64,000 bases of DNA from Pseudomonas sp. PDM15 (GCF_014851565.1 NZ_JACVAA010000004.1:372001-436000); one strand, 5' to 3'. Shown: positions 45,843 through 56,442, counted from the first letter of the stretch. A program made the numbers and translations. Notes: generated by a model from the sequence alone, not told the origin.

Positions 45843-46574
45843 ATGAGCAGTACACCCGCAGTCGAAGGCGAAAAGATCCTCATCGTCGATGACGACCCCG
45901 GCCTGCGCCGCCTGCTGGAGCGTTTCCTCAGCGAGCAGGGCTACCGCGTACGCGCCGTGGAGAACGTCGAGCAGATGGACCGCCTGCTGGCCCGCGAGCT
46001 GTTCCAACTGCTGGTGCTCGATCTCATGCTGCCGGGCGAGGACGGCCTGTCCGCCTGCCGCCGCCTGCGCGAGGCGAACAACCAGATGCCGATCATCATG
46101 CTCACCGCCAAGGGCGACGAGGCCAGCCGCATTCAGGGGCTGGAAGGCGGCGCCGACGACTACTTGGCCAAGCCCTTCAACCCGCGCGAACTGCTGGCGC
46201 GTATCAAGGCTGTGCTGCGTCGCCAGGCGCCGGTGGTACCCGGCGCGCCGGCCAGCGAGGACGAGACCGTCACCTTCGGCGACTACGAGCTGTCCCTGGC
46301 CACCCGCGAGCTGAAGAAGGGTGAGGAAGTACACATGCTCACCACCGGCGAATTCGCCGTGCTCAAGGCCCTGGTCCAGCACGCCCGCGAGCCGCTGACC
46401 CGGGACAAGCTGATGAACCTCGCCCGCGGCCGCGAGTGGGACGCCCTGGAACGCTCCATCGACGTGCAGATTTCCCGTCTGCGCCGGCTGATCGAGCCGG
46501 ACCCGTCCAAGCCGCGCTATATCCAGACTGTCTGGGGCGTGGGCTATGTGTTCGTGCCGGACGGTAACAAGTAA
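45843..46574 (+). CDS. ompR: OmpR-type response regulator
   Basis: A 243-residue regulator. Receiver domain residues: acidic pair in ILIVDDDPGLRR, phospho-acceptor D60 in LLVLDLMLPGEDG, and Lys in YLAKPFNPREL. The C-terminal winged helix (about 145-240) ends in the usual YIQTVWGVGYVFVPDG. Paired with the EnvZ-type kinase 11 bp downstream. The PAO1 ortholog is called AmgR and is known for envelope-stress and aminoglycoside tolerance. AGGAGAGAAC precedes the start. Confidence 0.93.
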   Translation: MSSTPAVEGEKILIVDDDPGLRRLLERFLSEQGYRVRAVENVEQMDRLLARELFQLLVLDLMLPGEDGLSACRRLREANNQMPIIMLTAKGDEASRIQGLEGGADDYLAKPFNPRELLARIKAVLRRQAPVVPGAPASEDETVTFGDYELSLATRELKKGEEVHMLTTGEFAVLKALVQHAREPLTRDKLMNLARGREWDALERSIDVQISRLRRLIEPDPSKPRYIQTVWGVGYVFVPDGNK

Positions 46575-46585
46575 GCCCAATCCTG

Positions 46586-47899
46586 ATGAAAACCCCTGTC
46601 TGGTTCCCGCAGAGCTTCTTCGCCCGCACCCTCTGGCTGGTGCTCATCGTCGTGCTGTTTTCCAAGGCGCTGACCCTGGTCTACCTGATGATGAACGAGG
46701 ACATGCTGGTCGACCGCCAGTACAGCCACGGCGCGGCGCTGACCCTGCGCGCCTACTGGGCGGCGGAGCCGGAGGACCGTGCACATATCGCCGAGGCGGC
46801 GACCCTGAGCCGGGTGGCGCAGGACAAGGTGCCGGCTACCGAGCAGCACTGGCCCTATTCGGAAATCTTCCTGCGCCAGATGCAGGCCGAGCTGGGCCCC
46901 GACACCGAGGTGCGGGTACGGGTGCAGAGCCCGCCGGCGCTGTGGGTGCGGGCACCGAGCCTGGGCCCGGACTGGCTCAAGGTGCCGCTCTATCCGCACC
47001 CGCTGCGCGGACAGAAGATCTGGAGCGTGCTCGGCTGGTTCCTCGGCATCGGCCTGCTGTCCACCGCCGCCGCCTGGATCTTCGTGCGCCAGCTCAATGC
47101 GCCGCTCAAGCGCCTGGTGTTCGCCGCCCGCCAGTTCGGCCAGGGCCGCAGCGTGCGCCTGCCGGTGAGCGACACGCCGAGCGAGATGACCGAGGTGTAT
47201 CGCGCCTTCAACCAGATGGCGGAGAACATCGAGCAGGGTGCCCGAGAGCGCGAGCTGATGCTGGCCGGTGTTTCGCACGATCTGCGCACGCCGCTGACGC
47301 GCCTGCGCCTGTCGCTGGAGATGCTCGGCGGCGATGCCGAGATGACCGAGGACATGGTCCGCGACATCGAGCACATGGACACCATCCTCGACCAGTTCCT
47401 CGCCTTCATCCGCGACGGCCGCGACGAGAAGCCCGAGCCGGTGCTGCTCGACGAGCTGGTGCGCGAAACGGTGGCGCCCTACAACCAGCACGAGCCGCTG
47501 GTGCGCCTGTGCGTGGAGCAGGTGCCGGCCTTCCCGTTGCGCCGGGTGTCGATCAAGCGCCTGCTGGTCAACCTGCTCGACAACGCCCTGCGTTATGGCG
47601 GCCAGGGCGTGGAGGTGGTGGCCAACGTGGCCGGCGACGAGAGCGCGCCCTACGTGGTGCTCAGCGTGCTGGATCGTGGCCCGGGCATCGCTGCGGAAGA
47701 GATGGGCGAAATCTTCAATCCGTTCATCCGTGGCGACCGCGCCCGTGGCGGCAAGGGCACCGGCCTGGGCCTGGCCATCGTCAAGCGCATCGCCGCCCTG
47801 CACGGCGGCAGCGTGGAGCTGCGCAACCGCTCCGGCGGCGGCCTGGAGGCGCGCATCTGCCTGCCGCTGGGCCTGCTGTTGCCGCGCGACGCCAACTGA
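46586..47899 (+). CDS. envZ: EnvZ-type sensor histidine kinase
   Basis: A 437-residue inner-membrane kinase with two membrane helices (about 12-32 and 150-170) enclosing a ~115-residue periplasmic domain. HAMP follows, then the H-box VSHDLRTPLTRLRL (His near 232), N-box NLLDNALRYGG, G1 DRGPGI and G2 GKGTGLGLAIVK. It phosphorylates the OmpR-type partner encoded 11 bp upstream. Ortholog of AmgS of PAO1 by gene order. Confidence 0.93.
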   Translation: MKTPVWFPQSFFARTLWLVLIVVLFSKALTLVYLMMNEDMLVDRQYSHGAALTLRAYWAAEPEDRAHIAEAATLSRVAQDKVPATEQHWPYSEIFLRQMQAELGPDTEVRVRVQSPPALWVRAPSLGPDWLKVPLYPHPLRGQKIWSVLGWFLGIGLLSTAAAWIFVRQLNAPLKRLVFAARQFGQGRSVRLPVSDTPSEMTEVYRAFNQMAENIEQGARERELMLAGVSHDLRTPLTRLRLSLEMLGGDAEMTEDMVRDIEHMDTILDQFLAFIRDGRDEKPEPVLLDELVRETVAPYNQHEPLVRLCVEQVPAFPLRRVSIKRLLVNLLDNALRYGGQGVEVVANVAGDESAPYVVLSVLDRGPGIAAEEMGEIFNPFIRGDRARGGKGTGLGLAIVKRIAALHGGSVELRNRSGGGLEARICLPLGLLLPRDAN

Positions 47900-47995
47900 C
47901 GGCGCGCGGCGTCTCTCGACTTAGCGCCTCGGGCTTCCGCCGACCGCTCTAGCAGGCCTGATCTATGCTGCTCTGGTGATCCGCACGAGGTCAGC

Positions 47996-50900
47996 ATGGC
48001 CGTAGATTCCGCTCCTCTGCCGCGATGGACCTGGTGGTTGCCACTGCCGCTGCTGCACCTGGCCACCTGGCTGTCGCTGTCGACCCAGTTCGCCTCGGGT
48101 GCGGCGCTGTGCTACCTGCCATTCGCCCTCGGCCTGTGCGCCGTGCTCTGGTGGGGGCCGCGCGTGCTGTTGGCGCTTTATCTCAACGCCATGTTCAGCG
48201 CGCCGCTGTGGGGCCTGGACTGGCAGTGGGCGCCGCTGCATGCGCTGCCGGAAACCCTCGCCATCGGCTTTGCCTGGCTGGCCTTCGGTCGGCGTGGCAA
48301 TGCCGCGCTGCCGGATGTCGCCAGTCTGCTGCGTTTTGTCCTGCTCGGCTTGCTGGCCCCCGCGCTGCTCAGTGCCTTGCTGATCCAGGGCGGTCTGTTG
48401 CTCAGCGGCCGCCTGGAGGGCCAGTGGCGGGAGGCGATCCTCGAGTTCTGGTTGCTGGACAGTCTAACCGCGCTTGCGGTGGCCTTGCCGCTGTTGTGCC
48501 TGCTGACCCGACGTCTGCAGCGGCGTGGCTGGGCCCTGCTGGTCGGGCCGGCTCTGGATGAGGAGGGTGTCGGCGTGCGCGTGCTGCCCTGGTGGCTGCT
48601 GCCGGTTCTGCTGGCCGTGCTGCCACTGTCGCTGTGCTTCCTGCCGCTGCTGCTGATCCTGCCGTTGATCGGCGTCATGCTGCTGGCGCTGGCCCTGCTC
48701 TGGGGCTTCGCCGGCGCGCTCTGGGGCACGGCGCTAACGGCGCTTGCGGTGCTCCTCCTGCCGCTGGCCGGGCGCCTCGGCAGCGAGCTGGAGTGGGGCG
48801 CGCCGCAGCGCCTGGAGGTGCACTTCAGCGTGCTGATGATGATGCTCGCCGCGCTCCTGGTGGGGAGGGCCCTCGGTGACCTGCGCAGCACCCTGCGCCG
48901 TACGGCGGAAATGCAGAAGGAGCTGGCCCTGGCCAACCTGGCGCTGCAGTCCTGCCCGCTCGGCGTCTCGATCTCCGACCTGCGCCAGCCCGGCGTGCCC
49001 TTCATCTACTGCAACCCGGCACTGGAGCGCATCAGCGGCTATTCCCGCGAGGAGATCATCGGCACCTCCAGCCGTCTGCTGATCGACCAGGACGAGTCGC
49101 AGAGCGGCCTGCTGCGGGTGCGCCATGCCATGCGTCACGGCGTGGCGCACCAGGAAGTGCTGCGCAACTACCGCAAGAACGGCCAGCAGTTCTGGAACGA
49201 GATAACGGTGGCGCCGCTGCTCGACGAGCATGGTGAGGTCAGCCACCTGGTGGCGCTGAACAACGACGTCAGCGAGCGCGAGCGCCTCGGCGCCGAGCTG
49301 GCCCAGCGCCGCGAGGAACTGCTGCGCCAGGCCCATCTGCTGACCCAGACCGAGGAGGTGGCGGATATCGGCGGCTGGGTGCTGGACCTGGTGACCCAGC
49401 GCATGTACTGGACCGAGGGCTGCTTCCGCCTCAACGAGCTGGATCCGGCTGGCGGCGCGCCGGACATGCAGGGCTCGCTGGATCGCTACGACGCGCCCAG
49501 CCAGAAGCTGATGAACGAGACCCTGGAACGGGTGCTGCAGACCGGCGAGCCGTTCGACATCGAAGTGCGCCTGCTCGGTGCCCGCGGCACTGCGCGCTGG
49601 GTGCGCCTGAAGGGCTTCGCCGAGCGCGACGGCGAACAGGTGGTGCGCCTGTACGGAGCGATCCAGGACATCAGCGAGCGGCGCCGCACCGAGCGCCGCC
49701 TGCGCGAGCGCGACGAGTGGCTGCGCCTGTTCTTCGAGGCGCCACTGATCGGCATGGCCATGGTCAGCCCGCAGCGCCAGTGGCTGGAGGTGAACTTCAA
49801 GCTGTGCCAGATCCTCGGCCGCAACCGCGACGAACTGCGCGCCAGCCACTGGCTGGAGATCACCCATCCGCAGGATATCGAGCGCGAGGAGGCGCTGTTC
49901 GCCGCCATCTGCAGCAGCGAGCGCGACGACTACGAGCTGGAGAAGCGCTTCCTGCGCAAGGACGGCAGCATCGTCTACGCCCGTCTCAGCCTGCGTGCGG
50001 TGCGCGACCCGGATGGCCAGCTGGAGGCCTGTCTGGCCCTGGTGGAAGACATCACCGCGCGCCACGAGGCCGAGGCGCGCTACCGCACCCTGGTCGAGCA
50101 CGCGCCGGAGGCGATCCTGCTATTCAGCCCCGACGGCGGCATCATCGACGCCAATGCCAACGCCCTGCGCCTGTTCCACTGCAGCCGCGCCGAGCTGATC
50201 GGACGCAAGCCGACCGAGCTGAGCCCGCCGCACCAGGCCGATGGCAGCCTGTCGGAACCGCTCGGCCGGCAGCACGTTGATGCTGCCATCGCCGGCGAGA
50301 CGCCGGTGTTCGAATGGCTGCACCGCGATCTCGGCGGTCGCCTGCTGCCCTGCGAGATCCGCCTGGTACGCATGCCCGGCGAGCCGCTGCTGATCCGCGC
50401 CAGCGTCACCGATATCTCCGAGCGCCAGCGCTACCAGCGCGAGATCGAGCGCCTGGCCTACAGCGACGAGCTGACCGGCCTGCCCAACCGCCGCCTGCTG
50501 CAGGACCGCCTGCAGCACGCCATGGCCCGCGAACGCCGCGAGGGCAGCTTCGGCGCGCTGCTGTTCATCGACCTGGACCACTTCAAGACGGTCAACGACA
50601 GCCTCGGCCATCACGTCGGCGATGACCTGCTGCGCGAAGTCAGTGCGCGCTTGGGGCACAGCCTGCGCGCCGAAGACACCCTGGCGCGGCTCGGTGGCGA
50701 CGAGTTCGTGGTGCTGCTGGAGACCCTGGCCGAGAGCCAGGCCATGGCCGCCGAGCTGGCCGCCGAGGTGGGCGACAAGCTGCTGGCCAGCCTACGCGGC
50801 AGTTTTCAGGTGCAGGGGCACGATCTGGTGGTGACCGGCAGCATCGGTATCACCCTGCACCCGCTGGCCGGCCAGGACGCCGCCGACGCCCTCAAGCAGT

Positions 50901-51772
50901 CGGACACCGCCATGTATCGGGCCAAGCATTCCGGGCGCAACGCCCTGCATTTCTTCGCCCCGGAGATGCAGGCGGTGATCGATCAACGCCTGCAGCTGCA
51001 GAGCGAGCTGCGCCTGGCCATGGCCCGCGACCAGCTGTACCTGGTGTTCCAGCCGCAGCTGGAACTGGCCAGCGGGCGTATCGCCGGCGCCGAGGTGCTG
51101 TTGCGCTGGCAGCACCCGGAGCGTGGCGATATCCCCCCGGGGCAGTTCATTCCGCTGGCCGAGGAGACCGGGCTGATCCACGAGCTCGGCCACTGGGTAC
51201 TGGAGCACGCCTGTGCCAGCCTGGCGCGCTGGCAGGTGGACTGGCCGCAGCTGGTGCTGGCGGTCAACCTCAGTCCGCGCGAGCTGCGCCAGGCCGATTG
51301 CGTCCAGCGCGTCGGCGACTGCCTGCGCCGCCACGCGCTGCCCAGCGGCGCGCTGGAGCTGGAGATCACAGAGGGCGTGCTGCTGGAGGATGTCGAGCAC
51401 TGCATCGCCACCATGCTGGCGCTCAAGGCCCAGGGCGTGCGCTTCGCCATCGACGACTTCGGCACCGGCTACTCCTCGCTCACTTACCTCAAGCGCCTGC
51501 CGCTGGACCGGTTAAAGATCGACCGCAGCTTTATCCACGACCTGGAAGGTGACGCCAGTGGCGGCATGCTGGTGGAGACCATTCTGATGATTGCCCGCAA
51601 CCTGGGCCTGGAATGCGTGGCCGAGGGCGTGGAGAACGAGGTTCAGCTGGACTGGCTACGCCGGCACGACTGCGCGCTGGGCCAGGGCTTCCTCCTGGGG
51701 CTGCCGCTGGGCGAGCGGGAATTTGTCGAGTGGATGGCACTTAACTCAGCAGCTGGCCTGCCTCTCGGATAG
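47996..51772 (+). CDS. Membrane PAS-GGDEF-EAL cyclic-di-GMP enzyme
   Basis: A 1258-residue protein. Residues ~10-290 form a MASE1-like membrane region with about eight helices. Four PAS/PAC modules follow (about 305-425, 440-565, 570-695, 695-815). The GGDEF domain has GGDEF near residue 900 and RxxD (RAED) five residues upstream. The EAL domain reads EVLLR near 1032 in place of EALLR, with intact DDFGTGYSS near 1152, so phosphodiesterase activity is likely. It is 96 bp after envZ and convergent with rimK, 22 bp apart. Confidence 0.9.
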   Translation: MAVDSAPLPRWTWWLPLPLLHLATWLSLSTQFASGAALCYLPFALGLCAVLWWGPRVLLALYLNAMFSAPLWGLDWQWAPLHALPETLAIGFAWLAFGRRGNAALPDVASLLRFVLLGLLAPALLSALLIQGGLLLSGRLEGQWREAILEFWLLDSLTALAVALPLLCLLTRRLQRRGWALLVGPALDEEGVGVRVLPWWLLPVLLAVLPLSLCFLPLLLILPLIGVMLLALALLWGFAGALWGTALTALAVLLLPLAGRLGSELEWGAPQRLEVHFSVLMMMLAALLVGRALGDLRSTLRRTAEMQKELALANLALQSCPLGVSISDLRQPGVPFIYCNPALERISGYSREEIIGTSSRLLIDQDESQSGLLRVRHAMRHGVAHQEVLRNYRKNGQQFWNEITVAPLLDEHGEVSHLVALNNDVSERERLGAELAQRREELLRQAHLLTQTEEVADIGGWVLDLVTQRMYWTEGCFRLNELDPAGGAPDMQGSLDRYDAPSQKLMNETLERVLQTGEPFDIEVRLLGARGTARWVRLKGFAERDGEQVVRLYGAIQDISERRRTERRLRERDEWLRLFFEAPLIGMAMVSPQRQWLEVNFKLCQILGRNRDELRASHWLEITHPQDIEREEALFAAICSSERDDYELEKRFLRKDGSIVYARLSLRAVRDPDGQLEACLALVEDITARHEAEARYRTLVEHAPEAILLFSPDGGIIDANANALRLFHCSRAELIGRKPTELSPPHQADGSLSEPLGRQHVDAAIAGETPVFEWLHRDLGGRLLPCEIRLVRMPGEPLLIRASVTDISERQRYQREIERLAYSDELTGLPNRRLLQDRLQHAMARERREGSFGALLFIDLDHFKTVNDSLGHHVGDDLLREVSARLGHSLRAEDTLARLGGDEFVVLLETLAESQAMAAELAAEVGDKLLASLRGSFQVQGHDLVVTGSIGITLHPLAGQDAADALKQSDTAMYRAKHSGRNALHFFAPEMQAVIDQRLQLQSELRLAMARDQLYLVFQPQLELASGRIAGAEVLLRWQHPERGDIPPGQFIPLAEETGLIHELGHWVLEHACASLARWQVDWPQLVLAVNLSPRELRQADCVQRVGDCLRRHALPSGALELEITEGVLLEDVEHCIATMLALKAQGVRFAIDDFGTGYSSLTYLKRLPLDRLKIDRSFIHDLEGDASGGMLVETILMIARNLGLECVAEGVENEVQLDWLRRHDCALGQGFLLGLPLGEREFVEWMALNSAAGLPLG

Positions 51773-51794
51773 GCAAGCGGTTGCGGGCAGCTGC

Positions 51795-52700
51795 TCAGCC
51801 GCGTCCGCGGGTGCGGGTCTGTCCGGGGATGGCGTTCTTTTCCAGGTACTCGATGATGATGCCGGCCACGTCCTTGCCTGTGGTGGTCTCGATGCCTTCC
51901 AGGCCCGGCGAGGAGTTCACCTCCATCACTAGCGGGCCGTGGTTGGAACGCAGGATGTCGACCCCGGCCACCGACAGGCCCATGACCTTGGCCGCGCGGA
52001 TGGCGGTCATGCGCTCTTCCGGGGTGATCTTGATCAGACTGGCTTCGCCGCCGCGGTGCAGGTTGGAACGGAACTCGCCGGGCTTGGCCTGGCGCTTCAT
52101 CGCCGCGATCACCTTGTCGCCGACCACGAAGCAGCGGATGTCGGCGCCGCCGGCTTCCTTGATGTACTCCTGCACCATGATGTTCTGCTTCAGGCCCATG
52201 AACGCCTCGATCACCGACTCGGCCGCCTTCTCCGTTTCGCAGAGCACCACGCCGATGCCCTGGGTGCCTTCCAGCACCTTGATCACCAGCGGCGCGCCGT
52301 TGACCATCTGAATCAGGTCGGGGATGTCGTCCGGCGAGTGGGCGAAGCCGGTCACCGGCAGGCCGATGCCCTTGCGCGACAGCAACTGCAGCGAGCGCAG
52401 CTTGTCACGCGAGCGGCTGATCGCCACCGACTCGTTGAGCGGGAACACGCCCTGCATCTCGAACTGGCGCAGCACGGCGCAGCCATAGAAGGTCACCGAG
52501 GCGCCGATGCGCGGGATCACCGCGTCGAAGCCTTCCAACGGGCGGCCACGGTAGTGGATCTGCGGTTTGTGGCTGGCGATGTTCATGTAGGCGCGCAGGG
52601 TGTCTATCACCACCACCTCGTGGCCACGCTCCTCGCCTGCTTGGATCAGGCGACGCGTCGAGTACAGGCGCGGATTGCGCGACAGGATGGCGATCTTCAT
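51795..52700 (-). CDS. rimK: Ribosomal protein S6 glutamate ligase RimK
   Basis: A 301-residue ATP-grasp ligase. The N-terminus [18 protein letters not shown] is diagnostic; ATP-binding residues lie in [19 protein letters not shown] (about 140-158) and metal ligands in [13 protein letters not shown] near 260. It adds glutamates to ribosomal protein S6. ATG 52700 overlaps the rimB stop by four bases (ATGA); the frame continues upstream only in the shadow of rimB. c-di-GMP is known to control RimK in Pseudomonas, notable beside the c-di-GMP enzyme gene. Confidence 0.93.
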   Translation of the reverse strand: MKIAILSRNPRLYSTRRLIQAGEERGHEVVVIDTLRAYMNIASHKPQIHYRGRPLEGFDAVIPRIGASVTFYGCAVLRQFEMQGVFPLNESVAISRSRDKLRSLQLLSRKGIGLPVTGFAHSPDDIPDLIQMVNGAPLVIKVLEGTQGIGVVLCETEKAAESVIEAFMGLKQNIMVQEYIKEAGGADIRCFVVGDKVIAAMKRQAKPGEFRSNLHRGGEASLIKITPEERMTAIRAAKVMGLSVAGVDILRSNHGPLVMEVNSSPGLEGIETTTGKDVAGIIIEYLEKNAIPGQTRTRGRG

Positions 52701-53164
52701 TGGGCACCGGAGAGAATGGGGAGCTGCGGTTTGTCTTGCACGTAGGTCAGCGCCGGGTTGACCACCAGTTGGCCGTCGACCAGGGCGTGGGCGCCGAGCA
52801 GTACGCGATAGCGCATGGTCTTGCGGCAGGCCAGGGTGAAGTCCACCGGCCAGCTGCGGTCGCCCAGGGTCAGGGCGGTGCTGATCACGTACCTGGCCTG
52901 GGCCTGGCCGTTGGAGCTCTTGATGGTCTTCACCGTCACCACCTTGGCCTCGCACGGGTGGCGGCGCTGCACCAGGGTGCCGAAGTGCGCGGTGAAGCGT
53001 ACCCAGCGCACGCCGTCACGCTCGAAGGGCACTATGTCGCTGGCATGCAGGGTCGAGGTGCTGGCACCGGTGTCGATCTTCGCGCGCAGGCCGATCATGC
53101 CCAGCTCGGGCAGATTGATCCATTCGCGCAGACCGATCACGGAGAGTTGGTCGAAGGTCTTCAA
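52697..53164 (-). CDS. rimB: RimB-like retropepsin-fold protease, RimK partner
   Basis: A ~155-residue protein of the RimK-associated ATP-dependent zinc protease family. [17 protein letters not shown] (about 22-38) carries the aspartyl-protease-like DTGA motif; [19 protein letters not shown] closes the fold. I chose the TTG at 53164 because the family begins near KTFDQL; an in-frame ATG at 53206 gives a 169-residue form without a ribosome-binding site. Stop and rimK start overlap. Divergent from hslR. Confidence 0.82.
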   Translation of the reverse strand: MKTFDQLSVIGLREWINLPELGMIGLRAKIDTGASTSTLHASDIVPFERDGVRWVRFTAHFGTLVQRRHPCEAKVVTVKTIKSSNGQAQARYVISTALTLGDRSWPVDFTLACRKTMRYRVLLGAHALVDGQLVVNPALTYVQDKPQLPILSGAQ

Positions 53165-53262
53165 TACGGGTTTCCATCGGCGATGAAAGCATTCTAGATG
53201 TGCCATGTGACAACTGCATCAGGCAAGATTCACGCCGCGTGACGAGTTTTCCAGGGTGAGAA

Positions 53263-53649
53263 ATGAGCGACAAAGACGACAAGGTGCGCCTGGACAAGTG
53301 GCTGTGGGCCGCACGCTTCTACAAGACCCGCTCCCTGGCCAAGGAGGCTATCGAAGGCGGCAAGGTGCATTGCCGCGGCGAGCGCTGCAAACCGGGCAAG
53401 GAGCCGAGGCTCGGCGACGAGTACGTCATTCGCGCCGGTTTCGACGAGCGGACCGTGGTGGTGCGCGCGCTGTCCATGGTGCGGCGTGGCGCGCCGGAGG
53501 CGCAGCTGCTGTATGAGGAAACGGCCGAGAGCATCGCCCGCCGCGAAGAGGCTGCGGCCCTGCGCAAGGCCGGCGCCCTCGGTGTACAGACCGACGGCCG
53601 GCCGAACAAGAAGCAGCGCCGCCAGCTGCTCGGCCTGCGCGGCGACTGA
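53263..53649 (+). CDS. hslR: Heat-shock RNA-binding protein Hsp15
   Basis: A 128-residue protein with an S4 RNA-binding domain (residues ~7-70: [19 protein letters not shown], then [17 protein letters not shown]) and a basic C-terminal tail. Hsp15 recycles free 50S subunits carrying nascent chains after heat shock. It precedes hslO as in many gamma-proteobacteria. The gene is divergent from rimB. Confidence 0.93.
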   Translation: MSDKDDKVRLDKWLWAARFYKTRSLAKEAIEGGKVHCRGERCKPGKEPRLGDEYVIRAGFDERTVVVRALSMVRRGAPEAQLLYEETAESIARREEAAALRKAGALGVQTDGRPNKKQRRQLLGLRGD

Positions 53650-53671
53650 GCCGCCGGCCATCGCCGCATGG

Positions 53672-53701
53672 CTTGGATGCACCGGCGTTTGTCCCTAGAA
53701 T
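53672..53701 (+). promoter_or_regulatory. hslO promoter, sigma-70 with heat-shock-like features
   Basis: TTGGAT (53673-53678), 17-bp spacer and TAGAAT (53696-53701). The same DNA reads CTTGGAT, 14-bp gap, CCCTAGAA, resembling the sigma-32 pattern CTTGAAA / CCCCAT. It is 86 bp before the hslO start. Confidence 0.45.
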
Positions 53702-53786
53702 TCCGCCTTATTCCCCGGGCTATCCAGCGCGGCGCACTCGTCAGAGGCGTCGGTGGCCCGTCATCCTCTTCGTCAGGCGGTCCCCG

Positions 53787-54680
53787 ATGCACGATTTCGA
53801 TCATTCCCAGCGTTTCATCTTCGACGACAACGACGTCCGCGGCGAGATGGTCAGCCTGGCCGAGAGCTACCAGCACGTGCTGGCCAAGCATCCCTATCCG
53901 CAGCCGGTGGCCCAGCTGCTCGGCGAAATGCTCGCCGCCGCCGCCCTGCTGGTCGGCACCCTGAAGTTCGAGGGATTGCTAATTCTTCAGGCGCGCTCCT
54001 CCGGCCCGGTACCGCTGGTGATGATCGAGTGCTCCAGCGAGCGCGAAGTGCGCGGTATCGCCCGTTACGGTGCCGAGGCGGTGGACGCCGGCGCCGGCCT
54101 GCGCGAGCTGATGCCGGACGGCGTGCTGGCCCTGACCATCGACCCGGCCAAGGGCCAGCGCTACCAGGGCATCGTCGAGCTGGAGGGCGACAGCCTGGCC
54201 GACAGCCTGACCGCTTATTTCGCCACCTCCGAGCAGTTGCCGACCCGCTTCTGGCTGCATGCCGACGGCCAGCGCGCCCGTGGCCTGTTGCTGCAGCAGT
54301 TGCCGCCGCATCATCAGACCGAGCTGGAAGAGCGCCAGGAGAGCTGGAATCATGTGCTGACCCTGGCCGACACCCTGAGCGCCGAGGAACTGCTGGGCCT
54401 GGACAACCAGACCGTATTGCACCGCCTCTATCACCAGGAGGCCGTGCGCCTGTTCGAGCCGAGCCCGCTGCAGTTCCGCTGCAGCTGCTCGCGCGAGCGT
54501 TCGGCGCGCGCCCTGATCAGCGTTGGTCAGCCCGATGCCGAAGCCCTGCTGGAAGAAAGCGGCGGGCGGGTGGAAATCGACTGCCAGTTCTGCAACGAGC
54601 GCTATTTCTTCGATGCCAGCGACGTGGCGCAGCTGTTCGCCACCGGCGACAGCCAGGCGCCGTCGACGACTCGGCACTGA
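53787..54680 (+). CDS. hslO: Redox-regulated chaperone Hsp33
   Basis: A 297-residue Hsp33 holdase activated by oxidative unfolding. The four zinc cysteines are present as CSC (about 232-234) and CQFC (about 265-268). The N-terminal domain includes [21 protein letters not shown] 53787 (leader AGGCGG) gives family length; the frame continues 38 codons upstream with no homology. Follows hslR by 137 bp. Confidence 0.95.
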   Translation: MHDFDHSQRFIFDDNDVRGEMVSLAESYQHVLAKHPYPQPVAQLLGEMLAAAALLVGTLKFEGLLILQARSSGPVPLVMIECSSEREVRGIARYGAEAVDAGAGLRELMPDGVLALTIDPAKGQRYQGIVELEGDSLADSLTAYFATSEQLPTRFWLHADGQRARGLLLQQLPPHHQTELEERQESWNHVLTLADTLSAEELLGLDNQTVLHRLYHQEAVRLFEPSPLQFRCSCSRERSARALISVGQPDAEALLEESGGRVEIDCQFCNERYFFDASDVAQLFATGDSQAPSTTRH

Positions 54681-54723
54681 AAGTGATAGCCAGACTCTAT
54701 TGATGGCATTCGCGGACAAGAGG

Positions 54724-54753
54724 CTGCCAAGCTCGTGGCTTTTCTGGCATACT
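54724..54753 (+). promoter_or_regulatory. Candidate pckA promoter
   Basis: CTGCCA (54724-54729), 18-bp spacer and CATACT (54748-54753), the latter preceded by TGG as in an extended -10. A leader hairpin (GTAGTG 54774-54779 with CACTAC 54792-54797) follows. Confidence 0.45.
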
Positions 54754-54839
54754 CCCGCGACTTTTTTATCGCTGTAGTGAAGCTTCAGGCCCACTACACA
54801 ATGTTCGGAAGACTCGGCCGCCGGCCGACGGGGACCCAA

Positions 54840-56381
54840 ATGACGCAAGCCAACACCACCGTTTACACCGACATCAGCGCTGCCCAACTGGTCGAAGAGG
54901 CCATCCGTCGTGGCGAGGGTGAGCTGGCCGCCAACGGTTCTCTGGTTGTTCGTACCGGTCACCGTACCGGCCGCTCGCCTGCCGACCGCTTCATCGTCCA
55001 GGAGCCGAGCACCGAGGCGAAGATCGCCTGGGGCAACATCAACCGTCCGTTCCCGGCCGATAAGTTCGACGCCCTGTGGGATCGCGTCGAGGCGTTCAAC
55101 GCCGCTCAGGGCCACTTCGTTTCCCATGTTCACGTAGGTTCGGCCGATGCCCACTACCTGCCGGTGAAGATGACCACCCAGACCGCCTGGCAGAACCTGT
55201 TCGGCCGTTGCCTGTTCATCAACCCGGAAACCTACAACCCGGCTGGCAAGGCCGAGTGGCAGATCCTCAACGTCGCCAACTTCGAGTGCGTACCGGAGCG
55301 CGACGGCACCAACTCCGACGGCTGCGTGATCATCAACTTCGCCGCCAAGAAAGTCCTGCTCGCCGGCATGCGCTACGCCGGTGAAATGAAGAAGGCCATG
55401 TTCTCCGTGCAGAATTTCCTGCTGCCGGAAGCCGACGTGCTGCCGATGCACTGCGCCGCCAACATTGGCGAAGAAGGCGACGTGACCCTGTTCTTCGGTC
55501 TGTCCGGCACCGGCAAGACCACCCTGTCCGCTGACCCGAGCCGCTACCTGATCGGCGACGACGAGCACGGCTGGGGCGTGGGCGTGGTGTTCAACATCGA
55601 AGGCGGTTGCTACGCCAAGTGCATCGACCTGTCCGAGAAGAACGAGCCGGTGATCTGGAAAGCCATTCAGTTCGGCGCCGTGCTGGAGAACGTGGTCCTC
55701 GACGAGAACCGCGTGCCGGACTACGCCGACGACAGCCTGACCCAGAACAGCCGCGCGGCCTACCCGCTGGAGCTGGTCGAGAAGCGCTCCGAGAAGAACC
55801 TCGGTGGCGAGCCGAATGCCGTGATCTTCCTGACCTGCGACCTGACCGGCGTACTGCCGCCGGTATCGATCCTCAGCGAAGAGCAGGCTGCCTACCACTT
55901 CCTGTCCGGCTACACCGCGCTGGTCGGCTCCACCGAAATGGGTTCGGGCGGCGGCATCAAGTCGACCTTCTCCACCTGCTTCGGCGCACCGTTCTTCCCG
56001 CGTCCGGCCGGCGAGTACGCCGAGCTGCTGATCAAGCGCATCCGTGGCTTCGGCTCCAAGGTCTACCTGGTCAACACTGGCTGGACCGGCGGTGGCTACG
56101 GCGTCGGCAAGCGCTTCAACATTCCGACCACTCGCGGCGTGATCGCCGCCATCCAGAGCGGTGCTCTGGTCGGTGCCGAGACCGAGCAGCTGCCGATCAT
56201 CAATCTGAGCGTGCCGAAGGCCGTTCCGGGCGTCGACACCAACCTGCTCAACCCGCGCAACACCTGGGCCGACGGCAACGCCTATGATGAAGCCGCTCGT
56301 GGCCTGGCCCAGCAGTTCGTCGACAACTTCAAGAAGTTCGACGTCTCCGACGCCATCCGCAACGCCGGTCCGCAGCTGTAA
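54840..56381 (+). CDS. pckA: Phosphoenolpyruvate carboxykinase (ATP)
   Basis: A 513-residue ATP-type PEPCK converting oxaloacetate to PEP in gluconeogenesis. The P-loop [11 protein letters not shown] is near 221-231, the ring IGDDEHGWG and metal-binding [11 protein letters not shown] follow, and [13 protein letters not shown] is late. ATG 54840 with GGGGA gives the normal length. Its product route complements TCA-cycle entry of 2-oxoglutarate from the hexuronate cluster, but it is a housekeeping gene. Confidence 0.96.
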   Translation: MTQANTTVYTDISAAQLVEEAIRRGEGELAANGSLVVRTGHRTGRSPADRFIVQEPSTEAKIAWGNINRPFPADKFDALWDRVEAFNAAQGHFVSHVHVGSADAHYLPVKMTTQTAWQNLFGRCLFINPETYNPAGKAEWQILNVANFECVPERDGTNSDGCVIINFAAKKVLLAGMRYAGEMKKAMFSVQNFLLPEADVLPMHCAANIGEEGDVTLFFGLSGTGKTTLSADPSRYLIGDDEHGWGVGVVFNIEGGCYAKCIDLSEKNEPVIWKAIQFGAVLENVVLDENRVPDYADDSLTQNSRAAYPLELVEKRSEKNLGGEPNAVIFLTCDLTGVLPPVSILSEEQAAYHFLSGYTALVGSTEMGSGGGIKSTFSTCFGAPFFPRPAGEYAELLIKRIRGFGSKVYLVNTGWTGGGYGVGKRFNIPTTRGVIAAIQSGALVGAETEQLPIINLSVPKAVPGVDTNLLNPRNTWADGNAYDEAARGLAQQFVDNFKKFDVSDAIRNAGPQL

Positions 56382-56395
56382 GCTGCAGGCCAATG

Positions 56396-56422
56396 AAAAA
56401 GCCGCCCGAGGGCGGCTTTTTT
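56396..56422 (+). terminator. Terminator of pckA
   Basis: GCCGCC (56401-56406) pairs with GGCGGC (56411-56416) across CGAG, followed by six T; the preceding A-run lets it also serve the convergent small gene. Confidence 0.85.
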
Positions 56423-56442
56423 GTGCCTGTCCACCTGATGGC

